Of a DNA stretch of 64,000 nucleotides, positions 23,120-35,800 are shown piece by piece (position 1 is the stretch's first letter; every line of letters starts with the position of its first letter). The notes below the pieces were generated by a model, which saw only the letters and a list, made by a program, of their open reading frames with translations, ran no database searches and had not been told where the DNA came from. Origin of the DNA: Paracentrotus lividus (lineage: Eukaryota; Echinodermata; Echinoidea; Camarodonta; Echinidae); assembly GCA_940671915.1 (NCBI GenBank), contig CALNVZ010003426.1, forward strand, positions 21,288,733-21,352,732. Reading direction: 5' to 3'. Position numbers and translations under genes: made by a program.

Positions 23120-26054
23120 GGGGAGACCTGGGGCAATTGTAACAGTTTTTTCCAAATTTGACCTATCAGCTTTATTAAGCTAATATACTTGCTTAAAACT
23201 AAATAAAAATGAAATATGCATATCTTAGCTTGACATATGAATAGGTTGTGGGTAAAGTAAAACAAACATTTGATGCACAGTACCTATTATTACCATTTGA
23301 AAACAGAGGTCGAGTGTTACAATTGCCCCGTGACCAGGGGCAATTGTAACAGACGTGCGGGGCAATTTAACACATGAACTTGTAACATTTTGTTTTCTTT
23401 ATCAAAGCTATGCACATGACAAATTAAACATCATTAACCACATAAACTAATTATAATGAAACATGGACAATGCTTGACCCATTTATATTACATTTTCCAC
23501 TTGTTATATGCATGAAATGGGACAAAAGTTATGATAGTTTTTTTATTATTTTTTTAGGTTGTTGTGGCTTCCCCTTTAACTGTAGAATTATAGAACCTTC
23601 ATTAATTCATATTTTGGTTCTTTATCTTACTTTGTACCTACACAATATATTCTTTAACTGACAACTGTTGTATAACACTTATGTTAGGCTTACGCCTTTG
23701 ACTTTAACGGCATTCTCTTCAAAATAAGTGATACATTTCTGAGAAGAAGACTTCTATTTCTTTCTTTTTTTTTTGTAAAATCAATCTTCAAAATTTCGCC
23801 ATTTTTTCTTCTGGCAAAATCAATATGTCTTGTGCCCTTTTAAGCAAAACGTATTGGACATATATTTTCAGGTATCATATTGAAAATATATATATATATA
23901 TTTTTTTATGGGGGCTGCCATCCTCCCTCTCTCTCCTCTGTCTTTCTTTTCTTTCTTTCTTTCTTTTTTTCTTCATCACCTCCCTCTTTACTTTTTTACT
24001 TTCCTATCTGCCCTCCCCCCTCTCTCTCGTCTCTCTCTCTCTCGCCTCTCCCTTCTCTCCTTCCTCTTTCTCTTTCTCTCTTTTAATATTGCTTTTTTAA
24101 TAAGAAAAAAAAAACAAGTCGGGGGTCCCTATTCTCTCCCCATTTTATTTGACCCCATTGGTAAATAGGTCTTTTCGGTTTCATGGGCTATCCTGTCAGT
24201 GTTCTTTTATGTGTTAACCATGAAACACTCGACGAATAAATGAAATAAAATCATATGTTCAGTATTATTATTCCTCATTTGAGCTCATAGTAAGGTACCT
24301 TTGGTCCTTGTAAAAAAAAAGAAACTATAGTTGATTATACATTCAAAGTATTTGAAGTTCTGAAGTCTCTAGTAAGTGATATAAAATTTATTTAAAAAAA
24401 AAAGAATAAACAAACTGAGGCTCTGATTACAGTGAAACAAATGATAAACAAACTAAAGGCACTTTTTCGGAAAATATCAATATTTCATTGCATTTCTAAC
24501 AAAACGTATTAGACAGATATGTTCAAAGTTATTGAATTTCATGTGTCTGAGATTATAGGTATGGTTACCTTTTGTTTTTGTAAAGCATAATAATCGACAA
24601 TACATTCAAAGTTATTAAAGTTCTGATACTTGAGCTTATCAACGAGGCTTTTCTTTGCTATTTTTCTCTTATCCAAGTCTACTCCTATTTACAATCTTGA
24701 CATTGAAGAGCGTATGGTCACTCTCTCATATTTTTACTTTTTTTCTTTTCCAGAAAAGTGAATAATTATTTAAACAACAAAACAACAACAAGAATAAAAC
24801 TTGAGGCTCTGGTATCTCACTTTGTGGAACGTCTCGCGATAGAATAGAAATATTTGTTTTCGCGACGGACAGAATGTATTAAAAACATCTCCCATATCGC
24901 GGAGACGTCTCCGAGACGTCTCCGCCACAATTTATGAAAAAAATCCGTCTCCCGAGATTTAGGAGACGTCTCCGAGACGTCTCGGATACGTTTCTAATAT
25001 TTTATCCATCGCGGAGACGAAATTTCTATTCTGTCGTGGAGACGTCTTCCGCGAAGTGAGATACCACCCTAATTTCATGTCGGACGTTATAGATGTTGTT
25101 ACCTTTTGGTTTTGTAAAGCATTATAATTGAAAATACATTCAAAGTTCTGAAGTTATGATGCTTGAGCTAAGGGTGCTATCTCACTTCGCGGAGACGTCT
25201 CCGCGACAGATAGGAATCTTGTCTCCCGACGGATATTAGTATTAGAGACGCTCCTGAATTGCGGAGACGGATTTTTTTTTTTTAATAAATTGCGCGGAGA
25301 CGTCTCTAATACTAGCTCCATGGTTCAGGGTTCTGATTATGTTTTAATTATGTTTACAGGAAGCAACAAATTCCGGGACAATTGTAATGTTTTTATGTAA
25401 TTTGCAGGGGCCACGGAGCCTGGAGGGCTTCGTCAGCGAACCTGTACAAAAACGGAAAAATGACACATACATTTGTGATTTTTAGTCTGTTCAGTCCCCC
25501 CCTCCCCCCCCCCCCCACCCACTCCCCTCCCACTTGCCGCTCAGCCCCTCCACTTCCAAAACGCTCCGCGGCCCCTGATTGGTTATTGAATAGCTTGGTG
25601 TTGATTCAGCGGATCTGCTTTACCGAGTTCCTACGGAGTTACTTTAACAGAACAGGGGCAATTGTACAGCTTGTTACAATTTCCCACTGCCATCGTGGGA
25701 TCCATATTTGGAGAGATTTTTTTCTATCTTAGCTTCGGTATCCGTCGTTGAAACTTTAGCAAAATATGGCCTAAGAACATAATTTCTAAATATACAAGAA
25801 TGACAGCCGTAGCTCATCCACATATGTGTCCAGAAGAAAAACAATGGGTATGTGAAATATTACTTTTATGCTCAAAAAACGGTTTTTCCGCTGTAGAAAG
25901 TTCCACGAACCGTTAAATCTGCTAACACTCATACAGCATGTGGAGCGATTAAATGCGCATGTTCTCTACAAATTTTAAGTTTATAGCGTGTTTCTGCTAG
26001 GAATGGGAGCCTCTGTTACAATTGCCCCGTGTTACATTTGTCCCCGGTCTCCCC
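23120..26054. mobile_element. 2.9-kb non-autonomous TIR element with TA target duplication
   Basis: The left end GGGGAGACCTGGGGCAATTG and the right end, read on the minus strand, GGGGAGACCGGGGACAAATG are inverted relatives. TA flanks both (23118-23119 and 26055-26056). The motif GGGGCAATTGTAACA recurs inside both ends (for example near 23337 and 26020, inverted). No transposase-like frame is found in 2.9 kb; long open frames there are low-complexity Ser/Leu/Phe. Nested palindromic elements sit at 24811-25065 and about 25173-25312. The superfamily is not assigned. Confidence 0.75.
24811..25065. mobile_element. Palindromic MITE with GGTATCTCACTT ends, nested
   Basis: GGTATCTCACTTTGTGGA on the left is mirrored by TCCGCGAAGTGAGATACC on the right. 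Flanking arms repeat GAATAGAAAT / ATTTCTATTC, and the core is dense in the self-complementary word GGAGACGTCTCC. A partial second copy begins at about 25173 (GCTATCTCACTTCGCGGAG) and extends to about 25312. Both sit inside the 2.9-kb element. Confidence 0.7.
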
Positions 26055-26190
26055 TACTCCACAAACACCTGATTCATTGACTGCATTGTCGATTGTCTGA
26101 GATGAAAAGCTCCACGTGATTGTCATGCCGCAAATGATGTCATCTAATTTTAATACTACGCCACGCCTCTTCATTCATTCATAACTTGTT

Positions 26191-26432
26191 TTGGTTCCCA
26201 AGAGCTCATGTTCTGCTGACCCACAGGGATGCGACTATGGTATATTGGACGATTATCTTACCAGGGGCAGCGAAAAAGAGGCGGGATCCTTTCGCGTTCA
26301 TTATGCCGCGCCAAAATTGAACCGAAAAACGATCGCGATTATAATTATAACCGCACTCTGTATCGTGATCGAACGCTGGAATAACGTGCGAAATGACAAT
26401 CCTAAGGGAGACATTACGACATTAAAATCGCA
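26191..26432 (+). promoter_or_regulatory. Candidate promoter/5' exon of E2F7/8 with clustered E2F sites
   Basis: Three E2F-type motifs lie within 37 bases: GGCGGGA at 26280-26286, TTTCGCG at 26290-26296, and GCGCCAAAA (inverse of the consensus TTTTGGCGC) at 26308-26316. A good donor, CGCAG|GTAAAT, at 26432/26433 could end a non-coding first exon that splices to the acceptor at 28986-28987. Vertebrate E2F7 and E2F8 promoters are bound by E2Fs, so the position fits. The exon and its transcription start are inferred. A 94-codon open frame here has no recognisable similarity. Confidence 0.5.
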
Positions 26433-28987
26433 GGTAAATAGTCGTAATTTTATTTTTGAGAGATGTATTTTTTGAGAGACGATTGAACAGACATGCAGGA
26501 ATGCTGTTCACTCGGAAATCTATGTTTTATTGCACTGATTCTAGTGTTTTTAGTAAAGAAATCTGGTTGTGTGAATAGCGGAGTGAGTGATGCTGTGCCC
26601 CGGACGCTAGTGGCCGCGCGCGCTGTGTGTAGTGTGATATGATGTGTCGACGTGTCGTGAAAATTTTTAGAATTTGTCTCAATTCAGTGTGATTTCAATC
26701 GTATCCTGTGAGAAAATGTTCTGAAGTAATCTACTTCATCTTTTGGGATCGTTTTAAAGATAGGTTTTTCTTGTATTTTTGGGCTTAAATTAACGAACAT
26801 ATATTTTTTTAAGGATAATTTATCACTTCAAAAGTAACTTCCGTTTTTGGACAAATGGGCGCGCCAGTTTTATGTGCACCGCTAACGGATTATTTCGCCG
26901 TGGCGAATTATGCGAAGATTTTAGATTATAAAATAAATTGCCTGATATTATAGATTTCCCCCACTATTTCAAGTAATTAATAGTTTTAACAAATGTACTA
27001 TTATTATAAAAGTTACTTAAGTCGAGACCCAGTTTAGATTTTGGTCTAGAAATAAGATAAATTTCAATGCGAAACATAGAGGTCTATACTCTGGCCATGG
27101 GTGGAGATTTTCGCCGGTTAGTTTTCAGGGCGCGCGCTTTCTGAACGGCCGACCGTACCTACCACTGCACTGGTGCTGGAGCTGCGCTGGCCGACCTGTG
27201 ATCATCAATCAGCATGACCGGGCTGAGTGATGATTGTAATTTAATAGTGGTTTGCCTTGCTCTGGCTTTGCTGTGATTAATGACATAGACTCTAGATCTA
27301 CCGTAGTTTCTTTTGGAAACAGAAAGGGCTGTCTTGAGTCTGTTGTATTTTGAAGATTTTATTAATTGAATGTTAGGGCCTAAGTAACTATACACAGCCC
27401 CGTTGCCGAAGGCGACGGGGCTGTACTTCCACCACCTCCATTTACAGCGAAATAATCAGCGATGATGAGCGCTCAGGGGATTATACTGGTCAATTTAATC
27501 AATCTAATGTTAAAAGGTTGTTGTAAGGTTTATATGATGTTTCACGCGTAACAACGACTAAAAATGAAAGTATATAAGAGCTTCTTGACTTACCAAATTG
27601 AATTTTCCGTTGGCCTTGTCTCTTCTCATAGTGTTGGTGCCATCGCTGCCATTTTTCTATGACGTCATTTTACTGTGCGAAGACGTATGGCGAAGACAAC
27701 GCACGCACGGAGAAATATACGTTGATGGACTCAATTTTCCTGTATTTTTCTACATTATTAGTTGATTACTTCATGTGAAACATTCGCAGATGTCACCAAT
27801 TCGAGGAAAAACTTCAAAGATTTGATTCAATGTGAGTATGAATTCAAATAAGGTATTTTTGACCACGAAATTTGTGGTCTTGTATAGATATTTTCAAAAC
27901 TTCGCCAAATATGTCTACTGGTTTGTCAGTTCCCGTCGCTTCGCGACGGGGGCTGGTCGGTTTAGGGCCTAAGTAGATCTAACGCGTTAGAGTCTATAGA
28001 GATCTAACGACAACGTTAACTGTCTTTAAAACTAATTTTTTGGACCATCAACATCATCAAACTTAATTTGATATAGATTTTCTAGGTCTAACAAGTTACC
28101 TATAAGAGTTAGGCCTACATGTAGGCCTAAACTCGACTTGGGTTCTATATAAATCAAAGCTTTCTCTGTTTGGTCTTGGCAACTCACCCCGGGTGAGGGT
28201 CAGATTGTTTTTTTACTAGACTAGATCTCTAACTGTTAGATCTAGATCATTTTGTTCTTTCAATTCTCTTTAAAATTCTTTGAAACACAGACATAAGTAC
28301 TGACATTTACAGTTTTCCACTGATACTTCATCACTAGATCTATAGATCTAACTGTTAGGCCCAAAGGCATTGAGTGAAAATTCCAAGAAAAATATATTGA
28401 AAGAACCTTCTGTAGACTCTAACTGTTAGATCTAACTGTTAGTCCTATTTTTCATTTTTTTAAAGTGAATTTTTATGTCTCCAGACTCGCATGCATTTGC
28501 AATTTCAATGATAGTTTGAAATACCAAGGAAATCAGCAAACAAAGATAGGTCTTCTATATTTTCTTTTTTACAAAGACTAAGTTTGAAAAACCTAATATA
28601 GGAATGAAACCCTAGGAATCGGTTAAATTGTACCCCCAAAAAAATCCAAGAAACGGATCAAAGGTTTTTGAAGAATTGAACAAATAAGAACAAAAATAGA
28701 GCCTACCAAAAATAAAAGACGAAAGACTTCCAACAAAGTGTGTACCTGTAGTCCTATGTAAAAAGAGTTACTACACCCCCCCCCCCCCAAAAAAAAAAAA
28801 TTGTGTAGCATTCATACAAAACTGCAAATGTACTGAATCGCGATGTGATACCAGGAAAATTTTCCCCTGATATGGCATGGTAGAAATAACCATCATTATG
28901 GTAGATATTTTTGTTTAATTGTATTTTCATAGTTGTTTGAGCCTCCAAGATGTGTAAAACATTCCTTTTTCTTTAATCCCCTTGCAG
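26433..28987. other. Candidate first intron of E2F7/8
   Basis: No coding exon is recognised. It holds a further GC-rich patch with GGGCGCGCCAGTTTT near 26857, a segment bounded by 14-bp direct repeats (27373-27975), and four copies of TAACTGTTA between 28230 and 28441. A C/A homopolymer run lies at about 28777-28800. Confidence 0.5.
27387..27961. mobile_element. Segment bounded by 14-bp direct repeats with terminal hairpins
   Basis: TTAGGGCCTAAGTA occurs at 27373-27386 and 27962-27975. Just inside each copy lies a GC-rich hairpin: ACAGCCCCGT...ACGGGGCTGT at 27393-27423 and CCCGTCGC TTC GCGACGGG at about 27932-27950. The two hairpins resemble each other. The structure suggests an insertion with a 14-bp target duplication, but no known element type is recognised. 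Confidence 0.45.
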
Positions 28988-29005
28988 AATCATTCAAAAC
29001 TAACT

Positions 29006-30742
29006 ATGGCTGAGTTAGCTTCCAGTATGACAGGCTTGTTATTGCCTAACCATTTCCAACCTCTGGATCAAGATAGTGAGAGTGATGATGAATCCATCGA
29101 GTATGGGAGCAGCATACAAATTCCCTTTTCTTCTCTGTCAGAGACGAGTAATACCAGGCCCAGGTCAGAGGTCAAATCCACCAGCCCTAATGTTACCGTG
29201 GAGTACCTGCCCCACATGGATCTTAAACACAGGACAAGCGAGAGCTGGAATCATATGGATTCCTCAGTACTAACCAATGACTTAGGATTCACACCAAACT
29301 CATCCGGCTTCAGTGCCGACCTCAGCTCCATAGGGGGTTTATCGTCGCTGTCCTCGTCGTGCGATGCAAGTTTCAACTCAAAGATAGCGTCCATGAGTCG
29401 CGGGGAGTCTTTCAGAACTCAAGAGCTGAGCGTGAATTCCACAGACTCTCATGATATGGAACAACCTGTTACCCCTACCAAACTCCCAGACACCAATCGG
29501 GTATGTCATGATGACCCTTTGACTCCGACGGCAAATCTCAAGATGTTACTCAGTGCAATGAGTCCAGAGATCAGAAACTTGGAGAACAAAAAGAAGAAGG
29601 CAAGGTTATTTGATGCAATGGTGGAAGCTGCATCGCAAGGAACAATGTTGCCTGGCAACGAAGTAATAATATCGTCTAGTAATCAAGGAATTGTATCATC
29701 CGACAAGCAAGGAGCAGTGTCTCCTAGCGACCACACTTTGAACTCTTCGTCTGGGCATGATTCATCGTTTCTTGCTTCATCCCAAGACGAGAATGGTGGA
29801 GAGGATGGAGAGAAAAACAACAGGAAAGCCAAATCACTGGGACTACTGTGTCAAAAGTAAGTGTGGTCATATACTGTTATGTAGCGCACATGTTGCATAT
29901 CTACGGTACCGCCTACGTTCAACATCACATCTTATTGCAATCGATTGAATCATTTGTTGTCATTTGATTGCAATCAACTGTGACATTGATCTCGGGCGGT
30001 ACTGTACATGTATCTTGGATTTTAAAACATTCAGTTGCATGCCAGCTAGTCATAACTTAGAAAACTGCTCATTTGTTGTCTTCTGAAAAATAGGTTTCAA
30101 CAACATGAATTTAATCGCAGTGAGATTGCATCTATTGCTCCCAGCTTTCTTGTATGAATTTTGAAACCACAGCATTTTTAAAAACACAAATTGTTATGGT
30201 CTAGGTATTTATTATGCTAATTTTCTCTCTTTGTTTTTATTTTTTTATTTTTTTTTCTTTTTACCTTCTCCCTTATACATGTAGATTCTTGACGAAATAT
30301 CCAGATTACCCCAAAGATGGAAAAGCTATGGATATCTCCCTGGATCAGATTTCTAAAGATCTGAGTAAGTAATATAATGCTAGTATCCATGGATACAAAA
30401 TATCAAAACATTTTTTTAAGGACAATTAACTGTATGGTGTATTCATTGAAGTCTCGCACCCTTCAGATGTACATGTATTAGTTTCAAAGTAGATGTCTAC
30501 TGGTTAACGTTATTTTATTTTGCAGCCGATTAACATGATTATTTGATGGATCAACTAGAGTCCAGTGCAGTATCTTCTGTATTTCAAAATGTATGAAAAT
30601 GATTCTTTCAGTTTACTGCTCACATTGCAAGCAGAAATATATTAAAAGAGTTATTCTCAATAAAATCGTTAGGTATTCAAATATAATTCATCCAATTGTG
30701 TTCATCAACTCTTCTTACAAATCATGCACATGGGGTAATTTG

Positions 30743-30774
<32 letters not shown>

Positions 30775-32845
30775 CAATTTGGGGAATTACTTCAAATATA
30801 CTCACTTTTTTTATTTTCCTATTTTTTAATTTTTATTTTAGTCATACAATTGGTATTTATTCATTCACAATTTTAATGATTCCACTTCCCTTTGCAGGTG
30901 TTGAGAGAAGGAGAATCTATGACATTGTGAACGTCCTTGAGAGTGTGGAGATGGTCAGTCGGAGAGCTAAGAATCGCTACCTATGGCATGGAAGGACACA
31001 TCTTAATAGAACACTAGCAAAACTAAAGGTATATAAAAAAAAATTATTGTTGTCAAAATTGATTTACATTTCGAGGAAGTTTTAAATAGGCAATGTTATT
31101 AGCAAAATGCTAGTGAATTAAAAATAAAAATGTTTAGTTTTCAGAGCTTACATGTGTATAATAGTCTGAACTTGAACTGTAAAGTGTGTCAAGACAAAGT
31201 GAATGAATGTAAGCTATACTTTACTTTTATTTTTCACAGGAGGTCCATGTTTCAAGTTTCTATATAACAACTGTTTATATGATGTAGACAGTTTTATCTG
31301 TAAGTGCTCTAGGGCTTAAGGATTGTAAAAGAACCCTGTTGAAATATGCAAAATCTGGAGAATCATGTGCCAGGGGACTGAGCAAGTGTTGGTGTCAAAT
31401 CGGTATTACGGCTTGGTAAATCTACATGTATATGTAGGAAGAATACAGTTGAACATCTTTACAAACTCTCACAGGTCCCCTTTCTTTTAAAATTCATTTC
31501 ATTTCAATTCATTTTTAGTCATTTAAAACAGTTTCCTAAGGACATGGTAATTTCTTTGCACAAAAAGATGTTGCTATGATTTTCCAATCTATTTTTATCT
31601 GCAGTGTCTAGGGCAGAGACAGAAGTTTGCAGAGCAGCTGGCCCTCCTCCAAAGTCGACTTGAGGATGGAAGTTTATCAATGGATGACACCAAATCACCA
31701 ACGTACGGACCAGATAGGGTGGTGCTGGGAGAGGTTGCTAAGCAACCATTCCAGGACATCAGTAACTTCTTGAGGTCACCGGTAGACACAGAGTTCAGGA
31801 AAGACGGCAGGGAGAATTGGGAAGATGGTGAGATTTTTGTTGTAGGGATTATGATAAAAAGTTAATCAATTCTTAAATGAAGTCTAGTATCCCAGCCTGA
31901 TTATTTTAACACAAGTTGAACCATCTATGGTAAATCGATGATCCCTGTTTGAAATCTATGGTAAAAATAGAATTCAGTCATGAATAACTATTTACAGGAC
32001 CAGTAAAATGAGACAAAATGTGTCAGTCAATGCTTGACAAAAGTGTGGTTATAAAGATAACAAGTTCCCCCCTTGATTTAAACTGCCAGTTGATGAATGT
32101 ACTCATGCAATGTGCATGTATGATATTTTCTTGTACATAAGCTGCCACAAAAAGAGACATTAGGTTGATGCCAATAAACAAAATACTTATAAGAAGACAT
32201 TTATGTACATGATTAAGGAAATGGTGAAAGGTCTTGTCTAAGTTGTTATGCATCTATATGATAATCGCATAAGAATATCAATTGAGGAACAGTTAAAAAG
32301 ACGCTTTCAAATAATTTGTATACTTTATTTTGCAGACACAAAGAGAGACAAAACACTTGGTGTAATGAGCCAGAAGTTTATCATGCTCTTCCTAGTGTGT
32401 AAGGTATGTATGGAGTTTGTTCTTGGTCCTAATGGATAAAAGAAAATTGCATGATAATGATTATTCAGTAAGACAAAACAAATTGCAGTTTAAAAAGGCC
32501 TCCTTTTTTTAAAATAAAACAACACCACTTTGTTAACTACCTCTTTCTGCTTGAATGTAATGGGGAAAAAGACATAGTGACATTCCAAAATTGTGTCTTC
32601 ATCCATGAAACTAGTCTTTGTTTTGTGACAAGAATTGTTTTTACACTATTAAAAATAGGTAGTAGATCCAGCTATGAAAGCTAACCTATTTAAAGTAAAT
32701 TTCTTGATTGTGTAAAAAGGGATTATGTCATATTGTCTTCCAAATCTAGTCTTTTAAAACTTTGCCATCCACATTTAACTGAATTCAAAATTGTGCCAAT
32801 AATTGTGATACCGGTAATACTTCAGGATTTGCACCCCCCCCCCCC

Positions 32846-32882
<37 letters not shown>

Positions 32883-35800
32883 CTGCTTGTATATGTCTAT
32901 GTGGATTAATTTCCATCATTCATTGCACACAACACTTTTCCATATTAAAAATCTACTTTTGTGCAACAAAGTAATGCCTGTTACAAAGGGTTAATTATCT
33001 TCTTTTGATTATTTTGAATAATGAAGGAAACTGACCAGAAATATATAATATGAAAAAATGAGCAAAGAAAATGGGGTACCATCGGGATTCGACCCGAAGG
33101 ATTTATAGATAGCTGCATCTCTTCACCGTGATCCCTCGCATTTACTCCAAGTTTATTTCTATCCTTCGGGTTTATGCCAGGTTTCAATAGCTTCTGACCA
33201 CTCGAGCATTGAAGAGTTAACAGGTATTAGGGACGACCCCATCCGGGGCTTACTATAGCTCAGATGGTAGAGCAGCTGACTAGTAACCAGGAGGTCTCTG
33301 GTTCGAATCCCGATGGTACCCCATTTTCTTTGCTCATTTTTTCATCATTTCTTCTTTTGATTATCTTACAGGATCGGATCATCTCATTAGATGTAGCTGC
33401 CAGAATCTTGAAAGGAGACCAGAATTATCAAATTGGAGAGAATGCCAAGTTCAAGAGTAAGTTATGGAAAATCAGTAATCTTTATTACCAAAGAGTGATT
33501 TTTACCCCTTTATAAATATAAACCCATAGATACATAAGATTTCAAGAAGTCTGAATGAATCAAATTGGAATAATTTCTACATTGCACTCTTACAACCATT
33601 GAAAAATAAATTATATTGAATGAGTCTTTGTTGATGAAGATTACAAGATGCATGGAAACAGTTTAGTACCAATTTGAGCACGGAAATACTGATTGTACAT
33701 TTTCACTTTGTATTGCCAATTAAGAGATTGCAATGGTTATTAAATCTTATTATGAATCCTTGATCTAAAGATATATTCTTAAAGGTACAAAGAAACTTTA
33801 CCCAAAACAGGAAAAATAATTGGGATGTCTCAAATTAGCCTGGGCTTACGCTGTATGACGAAATCTTGTCTATTTTTTTATTAGGACATGATAGCATATT
33901 ATTGTGATGTACTTAAAACTGTGTTTTAATTGCCATATTTTGATCTTCTACAGCTAAGGTAAGAAGACTGTATGACATAGCCAACATCCTGACAAGCCTG
34001 AAGTTGATAGATAAGATCCATCTATCAGAGGGACGCAGTCGCAAACCAGCGTTCAGATGGATAGGACCAGATCCAGATACAAGTCATGTGGACTGGAGTA
34101 AGTTTATTTGATACTTGTAACACTCTTATCATACATATGATTAGAACCATACTAAAATACTGGTTTTCTGACTGGATTATTAAAGGTTATTAAAACTCTC
34201 ATTATCTTTTTATCCTTAAAACAAAACCCTATTTTAGAGGATCTTAGAATATAACAAATTAACATCGATAAATTTTTATGACGTCTCACCAGTTTCACTT
34301 ATTCTGCCCTGTTTAGTGAATGATTTAAATACCAATAGTTCTATTCAGGTTGGCGTGCTTCTATACAACTATTAAAGACATCAACCTATATTGCTGGTTT
34401 GAATGATTTTTTTATCCCAAATTTTATTAATACAAAACAGCGTTCTATGCATTTTTATCATTATTTGTATGACTATTTATTTATTTTTTTTTTTTACTTA
34501 CAGGCCAACTCCCAACTGGTACTAAACCTACACAGAAACATTCCTACTTCCCTCTCCCTCCTGGTAAGTACATTGTACACAGATAGACAAATGAAAATAT
34601 AATATTGTGAGTCATTATTAAATAGTCTAGACCTGAGATAGATCTTTCAATAAAACCTGACAACTTATGATATATAACAAAACAAATTGGATGAAAGTTG
34701 GACAACTTTATCGTTGAGAGTACAAAATGTTTACGCTAAGGAATAAACAAACATGTTTGTGTTGTGCACCTGTCCACTTGATAACATTGGTTTGTTAGAA
34801 ATGTTCTTGCCCTTACAGTATAGATTGTTTAAACCTGGTGTATAGTTTTGGTAGCAAAAAAGGAATTGGCACAAAACCGATCAAATGTAGTTACATGTTG
34901 TCCACATTGCACTAAAAGATATGTGTGAGAGATCTTGTGACATTCCTTTCAATATTTCCGATGAATTTCATTTATAAAGTTTGAATATAGCGCAATCCAA
35001 CTGCCGTTTAGACCTCTGCTTACAGGTTTGCACGCCCGAGGTTACGGCGTGAATTAGTGCGAACGATCTGTGTGTAACACCCACACAAGAGAATCCCCAT
35101 TGGTTTTCCACGTGAGCGCTAACCTGAGACGGGTCCCCGACTTATCTTTTTTATCCTTATATTATGAAATAAAGACACTAAAACGAGATTTCAAGAACTA
35201 TAATTTGCTTTATTATAGTTATTGGATTCAATCTATCATAATTTATCTTAATGTGAATCGAAGTAAATTTTTCTTTCTCCCGAAACTATACACCAGCTTT
35301 AGGGCTCACTTATAAAGAAGGCATACAGATTAGTCTGTTGGAGACAAATAAGATGAGGTTTGTGGCAACTTTTTCCCACCATTTTTTGATGGTTGTATAT
35401 CTCCCCCAAGGAAACAGAATTTTAAATTTTTTATTTAATGTAGCCTTGACAGACAAGTTGTTCCTTACTTTATATTTGTAATTGACCCTTTGAAACCAAT
35501 CCAGTGGGGACACGTTATAAAGAGATCTGATATAATGAGATTAATGCCATGGTCCCAAGGACCTCATAACAAATTTCCACTGTACCATCTTTTCTGTCTC
35601 TTCTTCCATGCAGTGAACTCTGATTCCTGGTCTTCCAACCCAACCCACAAGCAAAGTCCCGCTATGATCAAACTACCCCTCGGCAAGCTAACACCCATCA
35701 AGTCACCTCGTGTGAACTGGAGTCGTAACGCATCGTTCAGTGCTATCTGTGAGGTCGCTGAGCAGGAGTGTAGGAAGTATTCCTCAGCACCTAATAGTCC

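Noticed and set aside
23825..24168. Ser/Phe/Leu-rich frames suggesting a small membrane protein
   Set aside because: Low-complexity CT-rich DNA inside a non-autonomous TIR element, open in three frames at once.
26191..26475. 94-codon open frame at the candidate E2F promoter
   Set aside because: It runs across a likely splice donor at 26432, has no recognisable similarity, and overlaps clustered E2F-type sites; better read as a non-coding first exon.
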